Assembly (NCBI GenBank): GCA_003427395.1
Contig: BFEA01000826.1
Location: forward strand, 82,126-134,298
Source: Chara braunii
Lineage: Eukaryota > Streptophyta > Charophyceae > Charales > Characeae
Reading direction: 5' to 3'
Length of the DNA: 52,173 nt
Part shown: in pieces, positions 8,986 to 21,862 of the stretch
Numbering within the stretch: position 1 is the stretch's first letter
How the letters are laid out: every line of letters begins with the position of its first letter
Translations under genes and position numbers: made by a program
The notes under the pieces: model-generated
Told to the model about the DNA's origin: nothing
What the model saw: only the letters and a program-made list of their open reading frames with translations
Databases searched by the model: none

Positions 8986-11241
8986 ACGACCCATTCAGGC
9001 TCACGCAAGACCACCTTTCACCCACCCTTCCCCACGATGTAACCCTTTGTGTTCACAATCTGCCTTCGGGCAATTAACAAATAGAAATTGAGATTGCGCA
9101 CACATTCCTTTACTTAATCTGAGTGGTGTCCTGCCAGTCAAACTAAAGTCAAAATAGGGGTGCATGCAGTATAGTCAGTCAAGCATAGCAAGACGTACAG
9201 GTAGGGGTTATACCAGAGTATATAAGGGGGAAGCAATGATTACCTCTAAGTTCCCCGCCTCCAGAACTCCTACTGAGTTCCGGCAGAGCTCCCGCAATCG
9301 GTGGGGCGAACCTCCCACAGAGGCCTTGGCACGGATTACGGGTTGCAATCCCGCCTTCAGCCTTCCTCTCAGAACCAAGGGACCAGACTTAGAGTAAGAA
9401 AGGCGGGAGGAGAATGGTTCAGTCTCTCATATCCTAGAAGGGTGCACTCAGACTCGCACGAGAGGGCCTTGGTTCCTTGACCCGCCTGAGGGCCCTGCAA
9501 TGACGGCCAATACGTAACAGCTCAGTCAAAACTGTAATCAAATCGCTAAACACCCCCCCCCTCTCTGACGATCCTCCCAAATCGCAGCAACTAACTCTTC
9601 CCCCCCCCGATCGAAACGCCGCTTCCCAACTCATAGGGCTGCGTTCACAGGGTCCTCTTCCGCCCTCTATTCCAAACATTGAAAGCACCCAGTGAGCCAC
9701 CCAGCAGCGCACAGTAGAGAAACGCAGTTGAGCAACAAGGTGCACAATAACGGAGCAGCAAATGATGCTGCACTGAGCTCACACCCCTGTGAACTCTCTC
9801 TTCTGCAGCAACCGCAGACCTCAACTGAGCCTACGCTACTCCGCTAGATACGGTGGGCAGCGCCCCGACCAATCAGGTAAGCTTGCAGCCTCCGCGGCTG
9901 GTCTTCTTACGCATGCAGTTTGATAAGATGAGCACCTCCCAGGCCAACAGATTGATTTTCGCTCCCTATCGCTAACCTGCTGCAACACCGTTCAGCCACC
10001 ATGCACCGATCCACGGGAAGGGCCTTTACTTACCTCCCATTCATCACTCCTCCAATCTACAGTGGAGACAACACACCGGTCGGCATCTGGACCTACAGCC
10101 TTTGCATCAATCGCACTGAGACCGAATGTAGTGACAATAGCGATGAACACCAAAGCCCCGGCGCGCCCCGCATCTGTGCGCAACAAAGAAGGCACCGTAG
10201 TAATACACAAGGTCGAACAGCACGGGCCTCGGCGGCCGTGCGTAACAAGCACAATCGCTGCCTCTTCCCACTTGACGAGCCACGAACAACTCAGTAGCAA
10301 CACAACCCGTGGCAGGAGCAATAACGGGGCACAGGGCACCATCAGCAAGGCAACCAGCCTTCAAGCGACAGCGAAGTAGCACAACGAAGCAGCAAGGCGC
10401 AAGGCAACAGCAACAACATGGCTATACCGCGCAGAGACTCGTCACCCTGCAAGGAATCTACATGCGAAGCGAACTGGACAGGTAGCAGGGCAGCAGCGGA
10501 GTGCAGACAGAGATGCCCGCACACCCACCTCAAAACAAAGCAGCTCGTCACCTGCTCACATCACGATTGAATCGCGCAGGCCGTCGGCTCCTACCACCCG
10601 CTGAGCCAAGGAGTCACTCCAACACTCACGCGTCGTCACCTATAGGCAATGCAGACACCCCGAACCGAGCGGCCCCCATCCCAACNTGCCTGGGGCGGTG
10701 GGTGTTGGCACCCCGATCCCACTTCCTTCTCTNCCCANGTAAGCGNTGTACCTCTCTCNCCCTCCCTCTCTCACGCCCGCTGCTACGATCACCTCCGTGC
10801 GAGCATCCAAGGCCCAATCGTCGCGACGGACGAGGTGCCCGCCACCGCAGCAGGTAAGCCTTCAATCCGGGCTTGTTTCCCACTTCCTCGACTGCTTGAG
10901 CTCGTAGCCAGGATGAATTTTCACCGCAAAACCGACCAGATACATCATCCATTTACTAACTTTAGTTTTACTAACTTACTACTAAAAACGACCTCAGATT
11001 CGAGGTCCCCCGCCTTTAAAACCTTCAACTGACATCTTCCCCAGCCCAAAATCATTGACATTCGGGCGAGATAGGCCCGTTTCCTATCCATAGCCATACT
11101 TGTTTCCATCACCGAATGTACCTGGTCGGGAAACCAAGCCAGGTTCGTTCCCCTCTTACTAACTTTTTTCCCACTAACCTAGAGCTCAACCAATATTACT
11201 ATTGACTTCGTCCTCCCTCTAAACCTCTATCTTACTCCTCC

Positions 11242-11280
11242 TTTCACTCGATTCTTTCAAGAATCGAGCGAGATTTCACT
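11242..11280. repeat. Miniature hairpin flanked by TTTCACT direct repeats
   Basis: A perfect 10-bp stem (CTCGATTCTT and its complement, 11247-11268) with a 2-base loop sits between two TTTCACT words (11242-11248 and 11274-11280). It resembles a tiny insertion with target duplication. The right copy at about 25.25 kb has one stem mismatch. Confidence 0.55.
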
Positions 11281-12388
11281 TCTCCATTCCTCACCTTCTC
11301 CCCGTCTGCCATAGCTCCCCGCAGTGCTTCTTCTAACTTACTCTACTCACACCCCTCCGACCACCAAACTAACTCTACCAATCATTTCACAGTGCCCAAC
11401 AACACCCGAAAAGGATCTTTACTTTCGCTCCTACCGCAGTTACCTCCGCCATCTCTCCGCGCCTATTTTTCCGACTAACTCCCACTCCACTACCTTTCTC
11501 ACTAATCTACCCCCACCAATCGACTCGCCCAGGGCCAAAACCCCAGGGTCACCTCCTTCCCCGATCGATTCTGACAGGGAATGAGCGGGCTAAGCCTCCT
11601 CCGCTGCGCTCACATCTTCCCACTTCGCCATCTCCGCGTTGCTCCCTCGCAAGCACCTGGCCCAGCCCACATCCATGTGTGTTCCAATCTTCTCCCTGCC
11701 ACCTGCTATCTCCGCTCTCCGCCTCCTACCATTAGTGCAGCCCCCTTTCCTCCGTATGCACCTCAGCACGAGTCCCAACCGGGTTCGTCCCGTCCCTCCT
11801 TCCGTACCTTCATCGTTGAAAGCACCGAGCGCAATATCGCACCTTGGTTGCACTGCCAGCTCGTCGCCCCTCCCCGTAGCCCGTGCACTGCCAGCTCGTC
11901 GGCCCTGCCTTGCACCTCTCCTGCCGTGACGTCGTGCCCCCTGCCTGCTCCGTTCGTCCTTCCTTCTTCCGTCTCGACAGTACCTGGCGCTAACCCCCGC
12001 CCAGGCTCACTCGATCCCTTACCCCTTTGCCCTGCCCCACTCGTCTGCGCTAGTTCTCCCCTCCGGCTCGTCAACGTCCAACGCAAAATTGGCCCGACTA
12101 TTCCAACGCCACCTAGGACTTCTCCGGAGTCGATTACCGACAGCTCGAATAGTCCTCCGCTCTTACACTCGGGCTCAACAAGTGACTTGGTCGGGGACTC
12201 CCCCCACGGCCTATCCCGCTCTTTCCTCAGGCAAGACACGCCGTCGTCTCAACCTCTATCGGTCGGGTCCCACACAGGCAGCCCCCCCCCCCGGCGGCAT
12301 ACCCTGTCGTACAGACTAGCGGCCTCGGTAAGCCGGGCCCCTTTCCCCGTCGGTCTACATGTACCCCGACGCAACCCTGCGACTGGGT

Positions 12389-12477
12389 CCATTTTAGATC
12401 TCTGCGCATATTCCTTGCGCCGTGGCCATGCAAATCTTCCCTGTATCGTTCCAACTTTAACGGATGTCCCGAAGGAC
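12389..12477 (-). ncRNA. U6 snRNA-derived module in the left terminal repeat
   Basis: On the minus strand the sequence starts GTCCTTCGGGACATCCG, continues TTGGAACGATACAG, GAAGATT, GCATGGCC and GCGCAAGGA, and ends AATGGACC. These are, in order, the 5' stem-loop, central and 3' landmarks of U6 snRNA over about its full length, with substitutions concentrated in the 3' half. CCGTTAAA (where flowering-plant U6 has CCGATAAA) is shared with the U6 copies at 43.8 and 44.4 kb, suggesting it is this species' own U6 sequence. No T-run terminator follows. A GCCGCGG...CCGCGGC inverted repeat lies immediately upstream. Whether it is transcribed by itself is unknown. Confidence 0.8.
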
Positions 12478-13326
12478 CTAGCCGCGGTGGTACCCTACCC
12501 GCGGCTTTTCAAAATTTACACCGCCAGCCGCGGTCCCGCGCCCCAAACCAAAACGGGCCCACGAATAATAGCAAAGAAAACAAAAATCAAATAAAATAAC
12601 ATAAACGAAAATCCCTAAGCAGGGTGCGGGGACCGCTAAAACCCATCGGTCCCGTGGACCGGGTTTGTCACCGCCCCCATTAACAAAACCAAGGGGGGAT
12701 AGCCCCATCGGGCCCTCAACCCCCTCAATTTTCTCCACAACACTCCGCTACTGCCGTGCCAACACCCGCCGGGCTCGATCCCTGAACCTCCATAGTAACA
12801 GTTCGCTGCCGTAACCTATAGGGCTATGCCCAAGCCTGAAACTAGCGCCCGCAGGGTACCATACAAGGCAGTGCGGCGCGGCGCTTTGGGCCAACAAACT
12901 GGCTGCACGGCTCCCAGTGCCCGTGCCGGCTTGCTTACACTATGCCATAATTGCCCTGCGCGCCATCCTACGACACCCCCCCTTCCCGCACGAAGTCGCG
13001 CTGTCGCTGCCGATGTCGTCGTCGAGGTCGTTCTCCGCACGCTCGCAAGTCTCGGTCAAACGTACCAATCAAAAGGAAAATATCCCTAAATTCTGCTTAA
13101 TCAGAAATAAATAAAGTAAGTAATATCATTAAACAAAGCGAACGACGTCCGAGTCAGCTTTATAATCAACGACAGAAAAGAATCACGCGCGCCTTTAACC
13201 TGCGCGCCCACGCACTCTCTATTGTGGTCAACCGCCCAGTCAACGCAATTACAGACGCAGTCGCGCGTAGCGTGGTATACTTAAACTTTAAACCAATAGT
13301 ATTTTCTGTCACTTGCAAAAACCAGG

Positions 13327-13352
13327 GCGAATACCCTTGTAAGGGTATTCGC
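13327..13352. repeat. Terminal palindrome of the left LTR
   Basis: GCGAATACCCTT is followed, after two bases, by its exact reverse complement, seven bases inside the TGTCGG end of the repeat as read on the minus strand. The right copy (27366-27387) keeps at least 10 bp per arm. Confidence 0.8.
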
Positions 13353-13359
13353 GCCGACA

Positions 13360-13777
13360 GCTTACCGGACCATATTAAGCGACATCCCCGTCGCTTCGCA
13401 AAATCGAAAAGCTATCAGATTACCCAAGATGCTGACGAAGAAGGAACCAATCCGATTAGCCGACAGACTCAGGTTTGAGGCCTCCATCAAGCCGTGCCCA
13501 CATATCTATATGCCGCCAGGGTTCTAACCTGGGTCTCCATTGCCCTGACACTAGGACGCAGGTGTATTACGCATCGATAGTACAGCATAAGTTTCACAGG
13601 CCACCTCAAACCATCCTCTATCTCGTAAGCAGAGTCATACCCAGGGGCGCGGGCCTTAAATGAGACCTCCGAAGGCACTCTCGCCTCCCTCGCAAAAATC
13701 CTCACAATCAACGTATATATTCGTTTGTTGTCCTCTTCTCCCTCTCTGCCTACGGTTTACCGGGCAGTTCTATTTGA

Positions 13778-13854
<77 letters not shown>

Positions 13855-16232
13855 CATAAATCTCCTCCCAGCTCTTTCTGCAGTCTAGTACAGAAATGCT
13901 AGGTCTTTATTCTAGCCCACCATAGTATGGTTGATAGAGCCAGATCTACGCCCTACCGCATTGTTATTTTAATAGCACTTCCTTCGTTGGTTACACAACG
14001 ATAGGTTTTCTCCTGGTAAGTATTCAATCAGGACTCCCCGAAATCTCGACTCACATCCTCCGTCATCCCACCGGCGTAATTTTCCTGGGGCGTGCATAAC
14101 CCCTTAAACTCTTACCCCGTTGGTAGGCATGGGCCCGCAGCCAGGTTGTGCTGGCTTGCAGTCATCCAATAGGGGTTGCGCCCTAGAGGTGCTAACCTTT
14201 ACCATTTAGCTTGGTATTCCCCAATATGCCTTAGGATTAGCACAAGTGTCAGAACGGTGGGTGGCAAAACAGACCACAGGCCCACTGCGGGACTACGCAA
14301 GGGTCCGTCTCACTTTAAAGGTGTTTACCAGCTCCCTATGGGACGACATTGAAAGCATGGCCCCTCTTCACAATCACAAACAAATTCACCGTCAGGCTCA
14401 TACACAAGGTCGTGGCCTCCTGACTTGATCAGAGTCAGCAGACCACACATTCCACTACTATGCACTGACTTGCGACCTTCTCGGTTCCACCAATGATCCC
14501 AGCTGTAATTCTGGTCCCTCTCGTCAGACTTTATCAGCTTAGCCTTTTGCTTACCATGCCCTTAAATCTATTGACTGCTTCTCACACGAAGGGGGTCTCT
14601 CTCTCAATAGGTCTCCCAGCCATCCCTCTCTTTTGAGGATGAACTATCACGCGACCCTTTTTTAAAACACCCTTCTTTGAAGATGAGTCTTCCAGTAAAC
14701 AACATTACCACCTTCCTTAATCAGAAGGGGTCCCACTCCTAAAACAACTTAAATTGAGGGCCTACTTATGGGCCCTCTCCACAGCTCAACCACGAACCAA
14801 TCCAGCTGAGGGGCCTGCTTATGGGCCCCGTTTTCGCAACTCAACCATAAAACATCCGGCATAGTAAGTACTTGAGTCTCAAGGGCTCGCAAAATCCCTT
14901 AGGATTCTCACGCTTTCACAATGACAGACTGCACTCCCTCTCCTTATACTCGGCCTTATCACCCGCCCGTGGGCAGATCGCGCGAGTATTCTTGAGAGTA
15001 GACAGTTCACATCCATTCATTCTCGCAAAATCCACACAAAATCATCATTCATCAGGATAAAGTCCATACATGTGAGAGTGATTGTGATCGTCATATACAA
15101 AGAGTAGTCTCGGATAAGAACCTTAACTGAATATTTACACAGGGGTACAATACCCCAACTTAAACGCGAGTCAAATGTCTCAAATTACATATGTACACTC
15201 GGAGTTGAACAATCTCAACTCAAATCGTCACTGATATCACACAAGAACAAATGCGGTCTCCCTGACCGAAGTTTTGGCTAAAAAAGTTTGATCACGGTGT
15301 GGCCATACTTCTCAATCCAAGGGACCCAAGTAATCTAGGACATGTCCAGATATCCAAAAAAAGGTAAGGCTAAGAGTTGCCCATACACTAGTCCTGCAGC
15401 TTCCTCCCTAAGCTAGGTGGCCTATCTCCCCCACGCTGGGGTTTCTCCCCAAACCTCTCCTTCCTTCCACTCTTATACGTCCATGTAGCCTGATGTAGGC
15501 TTAGGCATGACATAGGCCCCATACCTCCTTCTCTCGATCAATAGGCCTAATGGAACAAATCTCTACCTTGTAACAATGCCCTCAGGTTCGCTCCTCGCCC
15601 CATCCTACCAAGTGATCCACGCCCCTAACACACAAATACCTCGAAGTATACCTAAACATACACAGAGTCCCAAATTACACAAATCTATCCCAACTGTACA
15701 CGCCAACATATCACACATCTTGACACAATCACCTAAATTATGCCAAAAGAAAAAACAAAGATTCGTCCAGCACTACAATCTGTATATGTACAGAGGAACA
15801 AGCTAGTCGTGACCACCCCTAGGTATACCCATATCTAGCTCCGTTCCTATACACAAAAACCTTGGTCCTACTGACGTACAGGCGAACCGGTCCCCACTCA
15901 CTCATTGCCCCTTCAGGTTTCACCTATAAGGCTGAGCTATCTACTGCCTAGGTTACCTTATCAATACATGTACAACTAGGTTAGCCTAGTACCCCTGTTC
16001 CCATATCAATACATGCACAACTAGACTTTTACCAACCTGAATCCTAGGATCCAGTGCAGGTGGCTAACAGAAGTTTCCCGATCCTGGGGTTAGGGTAAAT
16101 CCCCATTATCTCCTACTATACTTTCCTTACTTTAGTCACCTCATCTACCCTTGCGACTCCTAATCATTTCGCATACCCAACTCATACTCTTAGTCCCCTG
16201 ACTTCTCTTAGTAACCACCTCATCCAGCACCA
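13360..16232. other. Interior of the LTR element downstream of gag, non-coding
   Basis: I find no minus-strand open frame of useful length and no reverse transcriptase, RNase H, integrase or protease motif in the 2.9 kb where pol would be expected. The region contains an AT microsatellite and a tRNA-like T arm (13516-13532, minus: CCAGGTTAGAACCCTGG). Confidence 0.6.
13779..13850. repeat. (AT)n microsatellite
   Basis: An uninterrupted alternating AT run of about 72 bases, ending ATACATACATAAA. It lies inside the element interior. Confidence 0.95.
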
Positions 16233-17604
16233 TCAAGCCCCCTTCTTTCTTGAGCCCCACTTATGATTTCGCTGGCCCCCATCGCGACCCCCAGTACCTT
16301 GCCTGCCACTCCCACGACCTCCATTACCGCGTCCACCACGTCCACGGCCCGTATTGCCACGCCCGCCTTCTCCACTGCCTCTCCCAGCTTCCCGCCTTTG
16401 GCTTTCTGCCTCGGCCATGTCGCCCTGTGGCACCCACTGTGTCAGTGGCTGCAACAGCCCCATAGGCAGAGACAGTCGGATCTGGACTGCGGGAGGCCTA
16501 GGCGGCATCATACTTATTTGTGGGCCCAAACAAATGCCTTGCATCCAGGCAGATACGGATTATATATAGGTCTTGGTCCCACTTGGCCGTATGGTGTCCA
16601 TGATCCGTATAATGCCCGCTCAATCGGCGGAGGCCCCGCCTGTGCTGACTTTCCTCCCAATTCTTGCGGGGTGGCCCCTCCTTGCTGCATACCCTGCCCC
16701 TTTCTAGTACCTTGGCTTCCCTGGGCCCGACTTTTCGCCTTCCACTAAGCCTTTGTCAACCTGGGGGGTTCGGGCCCCCCTTTTTCTCCCGTCACCCCCT
16801 TTTCTTTACTTCCCTGAGGGGTACGTCCAGTCTTTCCCCAATGATCACACACCGCCTTTGCCCAGTGCTCTAGCCACCACTCGCTTCTTTGTTCTCTTCG
16901 CCCTGTAGCTGGGGAAGCTTCCACGTTAAAGGGCGCTCTCTTCGGATTAGGCACAAAGACAGGTAGGGTCGCACTAGCTCCCCGCTCCTCCTTTAATTCA
17001 GAGACTCCCTCGCCTTCGCCTCTCTCCGGGGAGCAGGTTCGTCCCTCCGAGGTTCCCTCGTGGAGGAGTAACTTTTGATGAACTCCCCTCCTCTCTGCCT
17101 CACCTCACTTAGTCGGCCCACTCGGTGCTCCTTCAGCGGCCTTCCTCTTGCCATCCCTGGCCTCTTCCAGTCGGGCTAACCTCTCTTCCAATACCCCTAC
17201 TTGTCTTTGTAAACCACTTAACTCTACCTGCGATGGTGCGCCCGCAGCCGGTGGCACAGAGCATTCCCCACGTTCGCCTCCTATTCCATCTTCTGAGAAT
17301 CTTAGCCTTAAAGAACACTCCAATTCATCCCACGTCTTCGACTCTTGCTTGAGGGTATATACCTCCTCACTTAGCCTTTCACAAACGAACAGCGGGAACA
17401 TGTACCACATCGCCTTTTGTCCCACGCCTTCATAAGGCTGAACTTTTGAAAGTCACGCAAAAAGCTAGACAAGTTTCTTCCTTGGAACAACAAGGCACGG
17501 AGGTCTGGAGGCATTGACTCTTGCAGTGCCTCGCGCAACAACGCCTTCATCTAACACGAATTCCTCCAACGCAGAATCTTAGCGAAGCCGCTCTCTTCCG
17601 CCAT
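16233..17604 (-). pseudogene. Decayed retrotransposon gag
   Basis: Reading from the Met at 17604 (MAEESGFAKILRWR...), conceptual translation with frame changes gives LRALLFQGRNLSSFLRDFQK, then MWYMFPLFVCERLSEEVYTL and TWDELECSLRLRFSED, the pattern of a Ty3/gypsy-type capsid. A predicted coiled coil follows (VELSGLQRQVGVLEERLARL). After an in-frame TGA (17105) the same frame continues to a degenerate nucleocapsid motif, CDHWGKTGRTPQGSKEKG. There the first Cys of a CCHC knuckle is kept, but the other three ligand positions are Trp, Arg and Ser. After a further TAG (16745) and a frameshift comes a Gly/Pro-rich region with about ten RGG/GRG boxes, ending at 16233. At least four disabling changes are visible. 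Gag would package element RNA in cytoplasmic particles; this copy cannot encode it intact. Confidence 0.65.
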
Positions 17605-17824
17605 GATGTTGACAGCAGTCTGTTACGCACAACGGACAATAGATCATCAAAAGTGATTCAAGTGAGGTCAAGCAGATGCAAGCAAGCTGTTAACATTTGA
17701 ATTACACTATCTACCCCTTCACTCATGCAATCCGGCCTCATCCCTTAATTGCCCTGGCAATGGTTAGGGAGACAACCACAGCCAAGTCAAAAGAAAGGCA
17801 TTTAGTGGAAAAGGAAGGCATTCC

Positions 17825-18565
17825 CTATCGGCCCACTGCTGCCCGAATCTCCTCCCAGTCTACATTTCCCTCATTCGGATCATGAGACGAGGCGTATACA
17901 TCCAGTGTATTGGCCGTGTTCCTGAGCCACTGGCTAGACGACAGAAATCTCCGGTCTAGGTATAGACCGTATATCAGTTCACATGTGTATTGTCCATACT
18001 TCCAATCTCGCGCCCTAAGAGCAGCTTCAGCTGCCACCTCTACCCTCGCCTGCCCTCCAAAACTCTTCTCTATGAGTAACTTGGGCAGCGTGACTCGAAG
18101 TGGAGCAAATGGAAGCGCGAACTCTCCAGCGCACTTGACCTCTACACGGGTTAGTGCTTGCTCTTTCCCATCACGGGACACTTCTCTCGCCCACTTTGCC
18201 GTAGCTGCCTCGGCTACCCTCAGAGGCCTAGCAAGCAGGCTTCCGTGGCCAAGCGCGAACTCTATCCCATGCTCGACCTAAAAGGTGGCTGAGGCGTACA
18301 GGATCAACCTTATAATTGCGCATTCTCGTTCATCATCGAACCCCGACTCGATCCACACAAAGATGTCTGTGCTCATCAGCATGCCCCACCATGAAGAGAA
18401 GTACTCTCCTGCTCTGACCCGCCTGGGTAAAGACACATCGAGCCCTCCCTCTCTCTCAATTGGTCCGAGCATACGCGGGTCTTCCCGTGCATAGGGCATC
18501 CTGAGTTGCCTTTGCTTTGTCTGGGTTCTGCCCATCACAGACAAACGTCCAGCATGCGCCTTCCG
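17825..18565 (-). pseudogene. Unrecognised ORF upstream of gag, interrupted by one stop
   Basis: A single minus-strand frame of about 246 codons is broken only by TAG at 18280-18278. Before the stop it reads ...MLGPIEREGGLDVSLPRRVR... WWGMLMSTDIFVWIESGFDD; after it VEHGIEFALGHGSLL... ALRARDWKYGQYTCELIYGL, ending AAVGR. I do not recognise a domain. It looks like a globular alpha-rich protein rather than low-complexity sequence. Its place just 5' of gag on the coding strand matches the extra ORF of Ogre-type elements, but no sequence relationship can be claimed. The single stop could be genuine decay, read-through, or a sequencing error. Confidence 0.45.
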
Positions 18566-19242
18566 TTAGGAGCGGTCCAAACGCACAGGCTTAATGATCA
18601 ACCCCGAGCAAGATGCTGGACTGGAGACATTCATATAAATTTCTACAGACTGCTAAGACCCCAAATATAACCCCAACAATTTAACCCACACGAAATACTC
18701 TGGAAGGGTATTCACCTAAACACATAACTTCACATAATTAGACATAAACTAGACTTACAAAGTCTGGCACCCATAGGTGAGTCCAATATCCAAGTCAAAG
18801 TAACGTCCCCAAACAAAGACCTCAAGCCTTCAGCTCCCTAAGTGGATGGTCCAACATGGAACGGTGCAGGCGAAGGTCAAACAACGATTACTACCCACCG
18901 CTCCATTAAAAGTAAGTAAAATAGTCTAGGTGTTAGCTCTTCCCTTGCTACTCCAACTCCCTCTAGGATTAGATGTCCTTTTATGTAGGGAAGGTATTAT
19001 CCAGACCCACTATGTCCAGGAGCAGAACGACCACTTAGACTCCAGACTCAAACATTCTAGGCCCATGCAAGCAATGTCCTACAACTTTCCTTAACCTACT
19101 GCTCCTCAAAATGCATAGATAATTTCTAACCTGACACCTAGGAGAGGATCTACATTTTCAACTTTTGACGGAGAGATACTATCTCATTCATCCTTAGCTC
19201 CATTCTGATGCAATCGTACTACGATGCTTTCCTAATCACTGA
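18566..19242. other. 5' untranslated part of the element interior, no gene seen
   Basis: AT-richer sequence without a useful open frame. On the minus strand it lies between the 5' terminal repeat and the upstream ORF, so it would be leader sequence. Confidence 0.5.
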
Positions 19243-19792
19243 NNTNNNTNTTNTNNNNNNNNNNNNNNNNNNNNNNNNNNNNNNNNNNNNNNNNNNNNNN
19301 NNNNNNNNNNNNNNNNNNNNNNNNNNNNNNNNNNNNNNNNNNNNNNNNNNNNNNNNNNNNNNNNNNNNNNNNNNNNNNNNNNNNNNNNNNNNNNNNNNNN
19401 NNNNNNNNNNNNNNNNNNNNNNNNNNNNNNNNNNNNNNNNNNNNNNNNNNNNNNNNNNNNNNNNNNNNNNNNNNNNNNNNNNNNNNNNNNNNNNNNNNNN
19501 NNNNNNNNNNNNNNNNNNNNNNNNNNNNNNNNNNNNNNNNNNNNNNNNNNNNNNNNNNNNNNNNNNNNNNNNNNNNNNNNNNNNNNNNNNNNNNNNNNNN
19601 NNNNNNNNNNNNNNNNNNNNNNNNNNNNNNNNNNNNNNNNNNNNNNNNNNNNNNNNNNNNNNNNNNNNNNNNNNNNNNNNNNNNNNNNNNNNNNNNNNNN
19701 NNNNNNNNNNNNNNNNNNNNNNNNNNNNNNNNNNNNNNNNNNNNNNNNNNNNNNNNNNNNNNNNNNNNNNNNNNNNNNNNNNNNNNNNNNNN
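19243..19792. other. Assembly gap
   Basis: About 550 Ns, with a few stray bases at the left edge. The gap hides the junction of the right terminal repeat with the interior, where a primer-binding site would be. Confidence 0.95.
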
Positions 19793-21561
19793 CTGTCGGG
19801 CGCATCGGTCCGGCACCGCACGTGGCANCGCGGGANCCTCTCGGNCGCGTCACGCAGGAGTTGGACCAGCCTCGTCACGAANACANCAATGGAGCTTCCT
19901 TAGGCCGCTCCGGCCGAGTGCGCCANCCATACCTCTCNCGAGCCCCTACGACANGATAGGGCCTACGCGAGGCATAGCTTACCTCCACCTTACGGGAGTT
20001 GTCACCTNCCTTCGGTGGGCGTATNCCCGNNNAGCTACCAGTCCACANNACGAAAGCTACTCGGTTGCAATCGCAGAGGTGGACCAGCNGAGGGCGTTTC
20101 TCGTTCGCTGTAGCATAGGGGGTACGCGCGGTAATACNCCTATCGNACCCGCACGCGAACCGACATCTTGGGGGNNTGAGGTNCCAAGCGCGACTCGNNG
20201 TCGGTCGACTAGGACGCATCCCACACACCANGNGCACACCACTCTAACAACCACAAGACAACAACACACACACATACACACGAAACGACACAANACAAAC
20301 AACGCGACAACGCTCCTAGCCCCTCGGTAGCNAACCCATAACCTTTCACTGCGGCAATCAAATGGGCCTCGCGNGCGAGACTTAGTATAAAACCNCGCNG
20401 ACGCAGGGCTAACTCATATCGACTCGCAAATGCAAATATACGCAAGNAGTCGCGACGATGGTGTACTATGTAGNACCCATACTCATNCGGTCCTCGTTAA
20501 TCTNGAGGGTCNCATTCGACACTAAAGTGTCGGCTGACACGCGCCTTGAGGGTTAATCTCTCGACGCTGGACAACCGNCATGCGCGGTTGAAGACCACAC
20601 ACCCTCTTCTGCACTCTGTACACAGTGGGTGGTACACAGGTCCATACATGTGGTGGCAGTCGCTTTTTACTGCCCTGGAGATGAGTCTCACTCTGGGTCA
20701 GGGCGAAAGTCAAGGGGTTTGACTTTGACGGCTGCCACGGACTACAACGTCCAACCATACAAACTCTAAAAAGCAAGGGTAAAAAGGGAACCTCCCTTCC
20801 CTCTCGAGACATAATCAAGTTAACCCTTATTCACACTCACAGTAGGCCTCTCAAATACTCAGGGCACTTATAAATACGTATGGGTTGATTATATAGGACG
20901 ATCACTTCTCACAGTCACAGTGAGGCTCCTCTCAACCATATATGTATGAATTCGCAGGCAATCATTCCCAGAGTGCGAACCACAGCCATACCTGCAATCA
21001 CATCAAAGATTCAACCAAAAGTCTATGTACTACACGGGGTTAACTTCAACCATTCATCGCACTCATACCCCTCGCTTTAGCCATACAAGCCTCACTCGTG
21101 CAACTCTTAAATAAATACTCAGTACTTTTGTTGGATGACCATTCAATAAAGTCCGGGTAAAAACACAACAAAACNATTCAAATCTCAGGGCTAAAGCNTT
21201 TAGGTTGAGCNGCAGGAGTGAATTGGAGTTGAATCGTAAACCGACGAATCGNCAACCGACCNGTTATCGGTGATAANAGAANANGATCCTTATAGGATNA
21301 AGCNGANGCTAGTCCAAATCCTNAATCAGGCGACNAGGAAGACCTATAACACAACACAGGCCAACCCCCTAGCTAAACTCATAAGTGTATGGAGAATACA
21401 ACTCCATAACACATTCTTACTCAAACCATTCTAGCTCACTAGGCCTAAGTCTACCTCTAAGCGGTGNCCAAGCAAAGGTAGACNNTNGCATAATCTCCTC
21501 TCTACAAAGTGGATTNCCAGAATCGCCACCTGTCAAAATATAGTNTAGCTCCTTTAAGCTA

Positions 21562-21862
21562 AGAAAATTTCGGCAACGCTCCCCGTAGGAAAAGTGTCTT
21601 TTCAAAATTTATATCAGCCCGAATATTAAACNAGACATAGTCTTTGACTTTCCAAAGTTCAATTTTGTCTAACTCCCTNAATTNTCAAAAATTTGGGCAG
21701 CACTCCGCTTAGAAAAGGTGACCTTNCAAATTTTTACTNAGTCATATATAAATTTTAGACAAGTTGGACTTTGACAAGTCAAGATTTGACTAACTCCTTG
21801 GATTTGCAGAAATTTCGGCAGCGCTTCCCGTAGAGAAAGTAGCTTACCAAAATTTATATAAA
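21562..21862 (-). repeat. CGGCAG tandem array in the right terminal repeat
   Basis: Three units identical to those at 7570-7870, including the N positions. Confidence 0.75.

Larger units (their letters stand above)
5802..13359 (-). repeat. Giant terminal repeat, left copy (3' LTR if read on minus)
   Basis: 7558 bp. It has a sequence-poor region with many single Ns (6500-8480), a CGGCAG tandem array (7570-7870), a hairpin array (8165-8985), a GC-rich part (9040-13100) with a U6-like module, and a terminal 12-bp palindrome at 13327-13352. It matches the right copy base for base, including N positions, over about 6500-8760 and 9040-10870, but at several percent divergence elsewhere. Open frames inside (for example 11581-12594 plus) are broken in the other copy and are probably not genes. 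Confidence 0.85.

Noticed and set aside
11581-12594. 337-codon open frame in the left LTR
   Set aside because: The equivalent region of the right LTR is split by a frameshift. Composition is Pro/Ser-rich from GC-rich DNA, and the U6-like module lies inside it on the other strand.
13327-13361. Helitron 3' end (hairpin near a terminus)
   Set aside because: The hairpin is followed by GCGCCGACA, not CTRR, and the opposite end is TGTCGG rather than TC. The LTR reading explains both ends.
13509-13585. tRNA gene on the minus strand
   Set aside because: A good T arm (CCAGGTTAGAACCCTGG) and a possible anticodon arm exist, but there is no A box, D arm or pairing acceptor stem.
19208-19903. Open frames spanning 19243-19792
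   Set aside because: They consist almost entirely of Ns; no protein can be inferred.
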